Positions 1 to 7,200 of a stretch of 40,675 nucleotides of DNA are shown here, one piece after another (positions within the stretch are counted from its first letter, which is position 1; the number at the start of each line of letters is the position of its first letter). The stretch is taken from contig JBLIRR010000052.1 in NCBI GenBank assembly GCA_049472395.1, forward strand, positions 1 through 40,675, given 5' to 3'. The translations under genes were made by a program, and so were the position numbers. This stretch comes from JBLIRR01 sp049472395. GTDB lineage: Bacteria; SZUA-182; DTGQ01; JBLIRR01. Under the pieces are notes generated by a model. It was not told where the DNA came from. It searched no databases and saw nothing but the letters and a program-made list of their open reading frames with translations.

Positions 1-202
1 CATGCTGCTCTTCTTCTAAATCCCCTATTTCCTCCTCAAGACTTTTTTCTTCTCTCTTAGGATTGTTTCTTTGAGGAACTTTCTTTTCATAGACAAATTC
101 ATCGTTAACATTATCCTCTGAATCTTCATGAAAGATATCCTCATTCATCGCCTCTTCTTCTATTGTGATCTCTGATTCATTCTTATTATCCCTACTGGTA
201 CA
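1..202 (-). pseudogene. Headless copy of the acidic lipoprotein gene (exact direct repeat)
   Basis: Every base of 1-202 equals 16653-16854. It encodes, on the minus strand, residues 20 to about 86 of the lipoprotein at 16552-16911. Identity stops at the first base of the lipobox cysteine codon, so this copy has the start of the mature acidic protein but no signal peptide. The codons upstream (203-241) stay open but have no ATG and no hydrophobic stretch. The repeat reaches the window edge, so its true length is unknown. An assembly break at a repeat is an alternative to a real duplication. Confidence 0.85.
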
Positions 203-265
203 GTTAAGTGATAGGAACTCGCTTTTTGATCCATTAGAATGAATTATTATAAATTTATTATAATT

Positions 266-735
266 TTAAATAAAAGAATAAAGAAAAGAAAAAAATGAAA
301 AAAGGGTCAATCTATTTCTTCCCGCTGTTTTTGACTTTTCAATCTCTTTTTCAACCTTTTCTGCCATAACATCTATGGGGGTGTACGGCTCATGACGGCT
401 AATCCGGGCTGAAAAGTGAACATTTTCATTCCGCACATAATCATCAAATTTAATACGTGAATAGCGTGCTAACTCTATGATGCTATTCCATGGGCCGATA
501 AGAAAAAGGTCGTCTCCACTTGCAAATACGGTGTAAATATTCTCGAATTGATCTTTGTAGAAAAAGGATAGGGCAGATACACAGCAAAAAAATAATTGAG
601 TTGCCGACTGAGTATGGTTAATCGGGTAAGGGTAACCCATTTCTCATTAATCCCTCTCCCCATCAATATTCCCAGGTTATCTATATCCGCTTTAAGCATA
701 CCGAGAACCTCAATGCCTCGTAATTTATTTTATTC
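266..735 (-). pseudogene. Decayed cas10 palm-domain fragment
   Basis: Read on the minus strand, two different frames give adjacent parts of a Cas10 C-terminal palm. One frame (from about 735) reads VLGMLKADIDNLG, then a match to the LTLSRMTELFF region. The other (640-266) reads ENIYTVFASGDDLFLIGPW and ends near KSKTAGRNRLTLF. The same order occurs in the intact Cas10 at 9190-11871 (LGILKADIDNLG, then YSGGDDLVLIGPW). The frames break near 600-640, the HD and zinc parts are absent, and the cyclase motif is SGDD instead of GGDD. Overall similarity to the intact copy is moderate, so this is probably an older or separate type III system rather than a fresh duplicate. It lies on the strand opposite to all working cas genes. 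Confidence 0.85.
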
Positions 736-756
736 ATTTTTGAGATTTAAATGATT

Positions 757-945
757 TACTCCTTATTTCATTTGAGCTTTAAATATAGTATAGTAATATT
801 TATAAGAGGCAGAGAGAATTTATAACCAATAAAGAGGACGACGGAGAGTATGCAAGATATATTCTTTGTGCTAATTGTGAAAAGGCAACTACTAGATTCA
901 GGCAAGGAGGAATAAAAGCCTGAAGATGTTTATAGAATATGGGAG
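757..945 (+). pseudogene. Remnant of cas1 3' end and cas2
   Basis: This stretch aligns by eye with 5947-6012 joined to about 6178-6290, that is the last codons of cas1, the cas1-cas2 gap, and the second half of cas2. About 165 bases of the cas2 5' part are missing. Shared landmarks are CATTTGAGCTT followed by AAATATAGTATAGTA, TAATTGTGAAAAGGC and TGAAGATGTTTATA. The cas2 stop is mutated and reading frames are broken, so no product is expected. It shows that array 1 came with its own cas1-cas2 end, later destroyed. Confidence 0.8.
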
Positions 946-1137
946 GGAACGAAATTTAAAAAACGATGAAAAAGAGGGGAGGTTACAGGAAAATTATAAA
1001 TATTTGTTTTTTAAAAGAAAAATAGTGAGATCGGCCTCAATTTCGCAAAAGGAGAGCATCATTTGAGGAGTCAAAATAGGAGGTTACAGGAAATGGCATT
1101 GGAATGCATTGAATTTACTGGTCCCCAAACAGCTACT
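945..1137 (+). promoter_or_regulatory. Leader of CRISPR array 1
   Basis: An AT-rich stretch lies directly upstream of the first repeat and aligns along its length with the leader of array 2 (6289-6483). It carries GGAGGTTACAGGAAA twice, at 978-992 and 1079-1093, exactly 101 bases apart, as in the other leader. The opposite end of the array has the degenerate repeat, which agrees with the leader being on this side. I did not identify a clear promoter inside it. Confidence 0.75.
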
Positions 1138-1149
1138 GTAGGAAACTGA
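1093..1149 (+). CDS. Possible 18-codon leader micro-ORF (array 1)
   Basis: ATG at 1093 follows GGAGG (1079-1083) by 9 bases and opens an 18-codon frame, MALECIEFTGPQTATVGN. Its TGA stop lies inside the first CRISPR repeat (GTAGGAAACTGA). The paralogous leader of array 2 has a frame of exactly the same length. Translation is unproven, and the shared length could simply follow from the fixed distance between the GGAGGTTACAGGAAA motif and the repeat. Confidence 0.25.
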   Translation: MALECIEFTGPQTATVGN

Positions 1150-1861
1150 GACCTGATGAATAAGGGATTGCGACGCGTTACATCGGATGTATAATCCGCA
1201 TCCGGATTAAGCACAGTAGGAAACTGAGACCTGATGAATAAGGGATTGCGACTAGATTAATTGGCCTTTATTCACTAAAGTATTATTTCTGTAGGAAACT
1301 GAGACCTGATGAATAAGGGATTGCGACGAGTTTATATCTAAGAGCAATTGATATTTTGTCTAATGTAGGAAACTGAGACCTGATGAATAAGGGATTGCGA
1401 CAGTGTTTTAATTGCAGTTGCAACACCTGCATTCTCAACCCGTAGGAAACTGAGACCTGATGAATAAGGGATTGCGACTATCATTAATAAATATATCCAC
1501 CATAGTCTTATCAATGTAGGAAACTGAGACCTGATGAATAAGGGATTGCGACGCATATATCGCTTCTACTGCTTTTTGATTGCTTTCAGCGTAGGAAACT
1601 GAGACCTGATGAATAAGGGATTGCGACTTTCCTTTTAATTCCAGGGCAATCTGAAGGAGTTCTTCGTAGGAAACTGAGACCTGATGAATAAGGGATTGCG
1701 ACTAGTGAAGATAATGGTACAATCCTCGATTGTCCATATGAGTAGGAAACTGAGACCTGATGAATAAGGGATTGCGACTGTTAAATAAGAATGGCCCGTT
1801 GGGGTCGGCAGAGTAGGTTTCAGTGTAGGAAACTGAGACCTGATGAATAAAAGAATGTAAT
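1138..1861 (+). CRISPR. CRISPR array 1: 10 repeats, 9 spacers
   Basis: The 37-nt repeats start GTAGGAAACTGAGACC, carry GATGAATAAGG in the middle and end GATTGCGAC. They begin at 1138, 1216, 1291, 1365, 1442, 1516, 1591, 1666, 1742 and 1825. Spacers are 37-41 nt except the last, which is 46. The tenth repeat matches only its first 26 bases or so and marks the leader-distal end. The final 8 bases, ATTGCGAC, would be the crRNA 5' handle left by Cas6, so transcription is left to right. The repeat differs from that of array 2 only at position 24 (T here, G there), so one Cas6 probably serves both. Confidence 0.98.
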
Positions 1862-1881
1862 AATATATCCATATTTATTTT

Positions 1882-1910
1882 TTGACAATATTGGTATTAT
1901 CTGATATATT
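1882..1910 (+). promoter_or_regulatory. Sigma-70-type promoter for the CARF/csx3/cas6/cas1/cas2 unit
   Basis: TTGACA (1882-1887), a 17-base spacer and TATATT (1905-1910) form a near-consensus promoter, about 90 bases ahead of the ATG at 2003. It lies just past the end of array 1, so the downstream genes have their own promoter and do not depend on array read-through. Confidence 0.7.
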
Positions 1911-2002
1911 GTTTAAATATAATTTAATGCTTTTTTTGCAATCCTATAGACCCAAATTAATTATCTAATAAATTTCATAGGGGCTGGAAGCGGAAATAGA
2001 TT

Positions 2003-2923
2003 ATGAGTAAAAATAGAAAGGACCATGGAAAAAAAGCACAAGAATGGTCACCATGGCTCATTGCGGCTTTTACTGCCCTTAGTGTTAATTTAGCTGCGGA
2101 AGCAGTTATCGGAACCTTTGGAGTTTGGGCAAGCAGAGAGTTAGGTTGCTTTTCCAAATTGCGCTTTGGCTATATCCTTTTTTTTATTATATGTGTCATT
2201 TTATTCATTAGGTCTAGAGGAAAATTTTTTCCTCCCCGAACACGGCACTTAAAACAACAAGCAATAGAGAAAAGAAAACATCTGGTGCTCTTTCTCTCAA
2301 ATCTCAAACCCACCCTGGAAAAAACTGCCGGTATTCCCGAAGAATTAAAACTATCGGACGATATTCATCATGATATTCAAACCATTGAATCTCTCAAAAA
2401 GGGGGATTCACCTTTAATGTGGAAATGGGAGATGCCTCTTCGGGGAATCGCCTATCATTTGGAAGATGGCACTCAAAAAGGAAATGCTTTGGAAACAGTG
2501 ACAATTATCTGCTCAGAAGCATCTATTCATCAAATCAAACTCTTTTATGCTCTTTGTATACAATACAGACAGCTTAAGAGTAAAACATTCTATTTATTAG
2601 CAAAAGAATCAGAGCATACGATCCTTATCCCTCTTTCATCTTCGATTGATATTGAAAATTTTCAAGGATATAATTTTGAAGATTTTGATGAAATAGTGGA
2701 AGCTATGGATAGGATGCTTTATGAATTTGCGTGCAAGGGCTATTCACATAAGGATACTATAGTTGACATTACCGGTGGACAGAAACCAACCAGTATCGTA
2801 GCGGCAGCTATGACCTTTAATCTGGAGATAAGGGCCCAGTATGTGCAGACCAATGCACCATGGGACGTTAAAGGTTATGATGTTGTTCTCTCATCATGGG
2901 ATACTAAAGGATTGGGTATATGA
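2003..2923 (+). CDS. Membrane-anchored CARF protein, candidate cyclic-oligoadenylate effector
   Basis: A 306-residue protein with two N-terminal hydrophobic segments (about residues 17-42 and 53-70), then a soluble region. The soluble part has CARF features: a strand with VTIICSEASIHQIKLFY and the ligand-loop signature DITGGQKPTS at 255-264, followed by an alanine-rich helix. CARF domains bind the cyclic oligoadenylates made by Cas10. No HEPN, nuclease or protease motif is visible, so the membrane part is the probable output module, as proposed for transmembrane CARF effectors such as Cam1. It overlaps csx3 by four bases (ATGA), so the two are translationally coupled. The locus has no csm6, leaving this as the only visible oligoadenylate-activated effector. 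The assignment to CARF is firm; the mechanism is inferred. Confidence 0.82.
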   Translation: MSKNRKDHGKKAQEWSPWLIAAFTALSVNLAAEAVIGTFGVWASRELGCFSKLRFGYILFFIICVILFIRSRGKFFPPRTRHLKQQAIEKRKHLVLFLSNLKPTLEKTAGIPEELKLSDDIHHDIQTIESLKKGDSPLMWKWEMPLRGIAYHLEDGTQKGNALETVTIICSEASIHQIKLFYALCIQYRQLKSKTFYLLAKESEHTILIPLSSSIDIENFQGYNFEDFDEIVEAMDRMLYEFACKGYSHKDTIVDITGGQKPTSIVAAAMTFNLEIRAQYVQTNAPWDVKGYDVVLSSWDTKGLGI

Positions 2924-3159
2924 TTACAATTGATCTGTCCGAATTTTATAGCGAGACGGCCAAATTGAAGGATTTGCCTCACTATCGTCAAAGAGCCCTT
3001 GATACGGCGGGGGAAGGCGAAGAGGTAGTGGTAACCGGGAAAGCACCCGTATGGTTATATTTAGCTGTTTCTCATGCACTCCACGGCAAAGCAAAAAGAT
3101 TGATCTACCGCTCACCTGTAACTGGTGATCTTGTAATTTTCGATCATAATCCTTTCTAA
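2920..3159 (+). CDS. csx3: Csx3 (Crn3-type) ring nuclease candidate
   Basis: A 79-residue protein, the usual short length of stand-alone Csx3. It carries the family core VVVTGKAPVWLYLAVSHALHG (split here as VVVTGKAP then VWLYLAVSHALHG) and ends with TGDLVIF. Csx3/Crn3 proteins bind cyclic tetra-adenylate and degrade it, which shuts off the type III response; one member was first described as an RNA deadenylase. Its coupling to the membrane CARF gene upstream suggests an effector and off-switch pair using the same messenger. I did not map individual catalytic residues. Confidence 0.8.
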   Translation: MITIDLSEFYSETAKLKDLPHYRQRALDTAGEGEEVVVTGKAPVWLYLAVSHALHGKAKRLIYRSPVTGDLVIFDHNPF

Positions 3160-3172
3160 ACGGGAGAAGAAT

Positions 3173-3914
3173 ATGGGCAGTGATAATTCTTTTATTACTA
3201 TGTCCTCTTTATGTTCCGCTTTTCAGTCAGTGAAAGAAAATCATGGATGTGCGGGAGTTGATGGAGAAACTATAGAGAAGTTTGAAGCGGACCTGGATAC
3301 TAATCTTGAAAAATTATATAATGAGCTTCTTGCACACACATACTCTCCTCTCCCTTTGCTGAAAATATTAGTAGATAAAGGCAATGGTGAAGCACGACCC
3401 TTATGTATTCCGACCGTCAGGGATAGGGTGGCTCAATCCGCGGTCTTACACTATATTGAACCGATCCTTGACAAAGAATTTGAAGCATGCAGCTTTGCTT
3501 ATCGAAAAGGACACTCGGTCAGGGAGGCTATTAATAAAATCAAAAAATATTACGAAAGAGGCTATCATTTCTCCCATTCTGGCCAATTTGTTTTTAGATG
3601 AGTTGGATGAGGAACTATTGAAAAAGAATTATCGGCTCATCCGATTCTCAGATGATTTTATTATTATGGGTAAAAATCCAGAGGAGGCAAAGAAGGCCCT
3701 CCTGTTGTCAAAAAAGATTCTTGAAGATCTCTTTTTGAAATTGGATGAAGAAGAAATTACCAGTTTTGAACATGGATTCAAATTTCTCGGTGTTATCTTT
3801 GTGCGAAGCTTGATTATGGTTCCTTTTGATAAGCCGAAGAAGAAACAGAGAGTATTATTTTACCCTCCTCCTTTGGACATGGATGCCTATTTATTGAAGA
3901 AGAAAAGTTCATGA
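3173..3914 (+). pseudogene. CRISPR-associated reverse transcriptase, internally deleted and frameshifted
   Basis: The first part (3173 to about 3565) reads as the N-terminal fingers of a group II-intron-like reverse transcriptase: HGCAGVDGETIEKF, then ARPLCIPTVRDRVAQSAV, then EACSFAYRKGHS. The second part, in another frame (about 3563-3914), reads ISPILANLFLDELDEEL and RFSDDFIIMGK. Roughly 70-75 residues are missing at the join, including the motif with the first catalytic aspartate and the GIPQGSP approach, and the frame shifts there. The SDD box remains. Stand-alone reverse transcriptases beside cas1 are known from type III loci that can acquire spacers from RNA; this one cannot be active as written. 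It overlaps cas6 by four bases. Confidence 0.88.
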
Positions 3915-4888
3915 TAATTGCAATGCATAGATTCTTTTTCTCCAAATTTGTTTTTACTATAAAGGGTGAGAGTGAATTGCTTTTGCCTGCCTATAAGGGA
4001 TCTACAATTCGTGGCGGCTTTGGGCACGCCTTCCGACGTATAGTGTGTGTATTTAAAAACAGGGAATGCAGCGATTGCCTTTTAAGGGAAAAGTGCATCT
4101 ACTCCTGGGTTTTTGAAACACCTGTCCCGGCTGAGACCCAGATGATGAGGAAGTATACTGCAGCCCCTCATCCCTTTGTTATTGATGTATTAATGAATGA
4201 TCACCACGCTGATGCAGCAATCAGATTCGGTTTAATCCTCATTGGCCGGGCCACGGATTATTTGCCCTATTTTATCTATGCCTTTGAGGAACTTGGCCGT
4301 ATTGGCATCGGAAGAGAAAAGAGAAACTTTCAATTGATAGACGTCATTGAAGAACTACCGCACACACAGGAACAATATGGAAGGAGGGTTGTGTATAAAG
4401 GCACTAATAAAATGCTTGAGAAAATACACCAGCCTGTAGGATGGAATGATATTATCCGTATACCCCCTTCAGATAGCATTCATCTTTCCTTTCTTACCCC
4501 TACACGGCTTAAATATCAAAATCATTTTACCAAAGAGTTAGAATTTCATATTTTCTTCAGAAATCTTTTGCGACGCATTTCTCTTCTTTCTTATTTCCAT
4601 TGCGGATACAAGCTTGATGATAGGGAATTTAAAACTCTCATTACACAGGCACACGATATCGAAATAGCCAAACGGTCCCTTTACTGGGAAGATTGGGAAC
4701 GATATTCCAACCGTCAGGCAGCCAGGATGAAAATGGGGGGCTTCATGGGGGAAATCACCTATGAAGGTCAATTTGAGCCATTCTGGCCGTATATTGCATT
4801 GGGCGAATATATCCATATAGGAAAGGGAAGTAGTTTTGGGCTGGGGAAATATACAATAAATGGTATTGAATCCGAGGAAGGATCGTAA
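3911..4888 (+). CDS. cas6: Cas6 CRISPR RNA endoribonuclease
   Basis: A 325-residue RAMP protein that cuts the array transcript within the repeat to release crRNAs with an 8-nt handle. Near the N-terminus it has GSTIRGGFGHAFRR and a four-cysteine patch, CSDCLLREKC. Near the C-terminus it has the glycine-rich loop GEYIHIGKGSSFGLGKY. This arrangement is typical of the Cas6 form with a conserved C-terminal domain. The ATGA overlap with the end of the broken reverse transcriptase suggests they were once coupled. A second ATG four codons downstream is an alternative start. One Cas6 probably processes both arrays, whose repeats are nearly identical. Confidence 0.9.
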   Translation: MIIAMHRFFFSKFVFTIKGESELLLPAYKGSTIRGGFGHAFRRIVCVFKNRECSDCLLREKCIYSWVFETPVPAETQMMRKYTAAPHPFVIDVLMNDHHADAAIRFGLILIGRATDYLPYFIYAFEELGRIGIGREKRNFQLIDVIEELPHTQEQYGRRVVYKGTNKMLEKIHQPVGWNDIIRIPPSDSIHLSFLTPTRLKYQNHFTKELEFHIFFRNLLRRISLLSYFHCGYKLDDREFKTLITQAHDIEIAKRSLYWEDWERYSNRQAARMKMGGFMGEITYEGQFEPFWPYIALGEYIHIGKGSSFGLGKYTINGIESEEGS

Positions 4889-4968
4889 AATGGAAAAGTC
4901 AAGGCAAGGCAAAGGCGGTCAGCCAGGGATACCGGTATAGGGCGGGGATTTATAATGGGATTATACTT

Positions 4969-5970
4969 ATGGCTAATCTTTATTTGACTGAACAAAACTC
5001 TATCGTGCGCAAACGGGGCGATCGCCTCATTGTAGAAAAAAACGAAGAGATTCTTCTTGAAGTGCAGTGTCATAAAATAGATGCCGTTCTTATCTTCGGG
5101 AATGTTCAGTTCACCACACAGACTGTGCATGAGCTTTTTGAACATGGTATAGAAATGGCGCTTTTAACGCGTTCAGGCAAACTGGTGGGCCAGATAACCT
5201 CGCCTGCCACCAAAAATATTACCTTACGGCTTCAGCAATTTAAAAAGTATGAGGACAACAACTTTAGATTAGCACGAGGCAGAGAGATAGTGGCAGGGAA
5301 AATCAAGAATAGTCTGAATCTAATCCGACTTTTCTCATACAATCATCCCGACCTGGATTTTAAATCAGAGATCAACATATTATGCACAAAGCTTCACCTG
5401 GTAGAAGCAGCATCGGGTATAACCCAACTGTTAGGGTATGAAGGAAGTGCTGCCTGTGCCTATTTTTCGGCTTTCGGTAAGATGCTCCTTGGGGAGTTTC
5501 ATTTTCCCGGAAGGAAGAAGCATCCTTCCACTGATCCGGTAAATGCCCTTCTTTCCTTAGGGTATACAATGATTTTTAATGAAATATCATCTCTTCTTGA
5601 TGGATTGGGATTTGATCCCTATCTCGCTTACTATCACAGCATTGATTATGGCAGGGCCTCTCTTGCCTCAGACCTTATGGAGGAATTTCGATCCCCCATC
5701 GTTGACCGGCTCACGCTTAATCTCATAAATACCCGTATCTTTAGTCCCACGGACTTTTATTCAAATCCTAAAAGCGGCGGGGTTTTTCTTAAACGTGAAG
5801 CATTAAAGCGTTATTTTGTCAAATATGAAAGCATGTTAAATGGTGAGTTTCTCCATCCTGAGACTAAACAGGCTACCACCTTTAGAAAATGCTTCCGCCT
5901 GCAAGCAGAAAGATTCGCCGCAAGTATTCAGAATGATACGCCTTATATTCCATTTGAGCTTCAAATATAG
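4969..5970 (+). CDS. cas1: Cas1 integrase
   Basis: A 333-residue Cas1 that, with Cas2, integrates new spacers at the leader end of the arrays. The metal-binding residues are all present: E158 in LLGYEGSAA, H223 in AYYHSIDYGR and D235 in LASDLMEEFR. Length and the N-terminal beta-rich half followed by an alpha-helical half fit the family. It is a separate polypeptide, not fused to the broken reverse transcriptase or to Cas6. The 80-base gap from cas6 holds no recognisable gene. The end of this gene is the source of the remnant at 757 onward. Confidence 0.96.
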   Translation: MANLYLTEQNSIVRKRGDRLIVEKNEEILLEVQCHKIDAVLIFGNVQFTTQTVHELFEHGIEMALLTRSGKLVGQITSPATKNITLRLQQFKKYEDNNFRLARGREIVAGKIKNSLNLIRLFSYNHPDLDFKSEINILCTKLHLVEAASGITQLLGYEGSAACAYFSAFGKMLLGEFHFPGRKKHPSTDPVNALLSLGYTMIFNEISSLLDGLGFDPYLAYYHSIDYGRASLASDLMEEFRSPIVDRLTLNLINTRIFSPTDFYSNPKSGGVFLKREALKRYFVKYESMLNGEFLHPETKQATTFRKCFRLQAERFAASIQNDTPYIPFELQI

Positions 5971-6012
5971 TATAGTAGTAGACACAATGGTAGAGAGAAA
6001 TGGATAAAGAAT

Positions 6013-6288
6013 ATGCTTTACCTTATTTCCTATGATATACCCGATGATAAAAGAAGAGGCAAATTGGCAAAGGTATTAAAGGATTATGGTGACAGAGTGC
6101 AGTACAGCGTTTTTGAATGTCTTTTAGACCATATCCTTTTAAAAAGAATGGTAGCGAGAATAAAAAAGGCCATTAAAGAGGAGGATGATAGCGTGCGTAT
6201 ATACACCCTTTGCGGTAATTGTGAAAAGGCGGTCACTATTATAGGGCAAGGGGAAAGGAGTGAGCTTGAAGATGTTTATATAGTATGA
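6013..6288 (+). CDS. cas2: Cas2
   Basis: A 91-residue ferredoxin-fold protein, standard length for Cas2. It opens MLYLISYDIPDDKRRGKLAK, which includes the conserved aspartate after strand 1, and continues DRVQYSVFECLLD. It is the structural partner of Cas1 in spacer integration. It sits 42 bases after cas1 and directly before the leader of array 2. A damaged copy is found ahead of array 1. Confidence 0.95.
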   Translation: MLYLISYDIPDDKRRGKLAKVLKDYGDRVQYSVFECLLDHILLKRMVARIKKAIKEEDDSVRIYTLCGNCEKAVTIIGQGERSELEDVYIV

Positions 6289-6483
6289 GAGGGAACGAAA
6301 TTTAAAAAACGGTGAAAAAGAGAGGAGGTTACAGGAAAATTATAACTATTTGTTTTTTAAAATAAAGATAATGGAGTTGGACTTAATTATACAAAAGAGA
6401 AACATCATTTGAGAGATCAAAAAAGGAGGTTACAGGAAATGGCATTGAAAAGCATTGTGGTTTCTAGCCTCCAAATGCCCACT
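6289..6483 (+). promoter_or_regulatory. Leader of CRISPR array 2
   Basis: An AT-rich segment between cas2 and the first repeat, homologous along its length to the leader of array 1. GGAGGTTACAGGAAA occurs at 6324-6338 and 6425-6439, again 101 bases apart. The last 40 bases before the repeat are the least conserved part between the two leaders. Confidence 0.75.
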
Positions 6484-6495
6484 GTAGGAAACTGA
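6439..6495 (+). CDS. Possible 18-codon leader micro-ORF (array 2)
   Basis: ATG at 6439, nine bases after GGAGG, opens MALKSIVVSSLQMPTVGN and stops at TGA inside the first repeat. It has the same length and position as the frame at 1093-1149, sharing MAL at the start and TVGN at the end. It may be coincidental. Confidence 0.25.
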   Translation: MALKSIVVSSLQMPTVGN

Positions 6496-7145
6496 GACCT
6501 GATGAAGAAGGGATTGCGACGACACATCAAAGCAGATCTCAACACCACGAAAATACAGTAGGAAACTGAGACCTGATGAAGAAGGGATTGCGACGAAGCG
6601 CACAGTCAAGACCACTTGAATAGAAGCCTATTACTCTACTGTAGGAAACTGAGACCTGATGAAGAAGGGATTGCGACTTTTGGCCAGAGCCCCTTAATAG
6701 CAATCGCTATTGCGAAAAGGGTAGGAAACTGAGACCTGATGAAGAAGGGATTGCGACGTGATTCTGCCATCGCATTTCCTAATTCTTCAAATAGTAGGAA
6801 ACTGAGACCTGATGAAGAAGGGATTGCGACTCCCGAGTTGTAGTTCTCCGAGTTGCGGTTTCCCGAATAATCATTGTAGGAAACTGAGACCTGATGAAGA
6901 AGGGATTGCGACCCCATGTAGTTTCTCTCTGCTATCTGGTCTGAATCAACATCGTAGGAAACTGAGACCTGATGAAGAAGGGATTGCGACAAAGTCGAAA
7001 GCACATTTCCTAGCTGGATTACCATTGATTCGGTTGGAAACTGAGACCTGATGGAGAAGGGATTGCGACTCAATAACTCCTATCAGGTAATCCACTATAC
7101 GGCCATCTGTTGGAAACTGAGACCTGATGAAGAAGGGATTATGAG
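6484..7145 (+). CRISPR. CRISPR array 2: 9 repeats, 8 spacers
   Basis: 37-nt repeats identical to array 1 except G at position 24 (GATGAAGAAGG). They begin at 6484, 6558, 6641, 6721, 6794, 6876, 6954, 7033 and 7109. Spacers are 36-46 nt. The two leader-distal repeats start GTTGG instead of GTAGG; the eighth also has A to G at position 22, and the ninth loses its last five bases (ATGAG replaces GCGAC). This decay at the right end places the leader on the left, next to cas2. None of the spacers is shared with array 1 by eye. Confidence 0.98.
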
Positions 7146-7200
7146 TCAATTTTGCCTTGACTTTAACATCATTTTTCTTAATAATTAAATCTAACCTAGT

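Noticed and set aside
1338..1556. Minus-strand open frame in CRISPR array 1
   Set aside because: Same artefact: repeat and spacers read through in one frame.
1779..1824. The 46-base last spacer of array 1 as two fused units
   Set aside because: It contains a short GTAGG, but no further repeat sequence follows, so it is most simply one long spacer.
6636..7073. Long minus-strand open frame across CRISPR array 2
   Set aside because: The repeat lacks stops in that frame, giving a periodic SLLHQVSVSY-like peptide; it is an artefact of the array.
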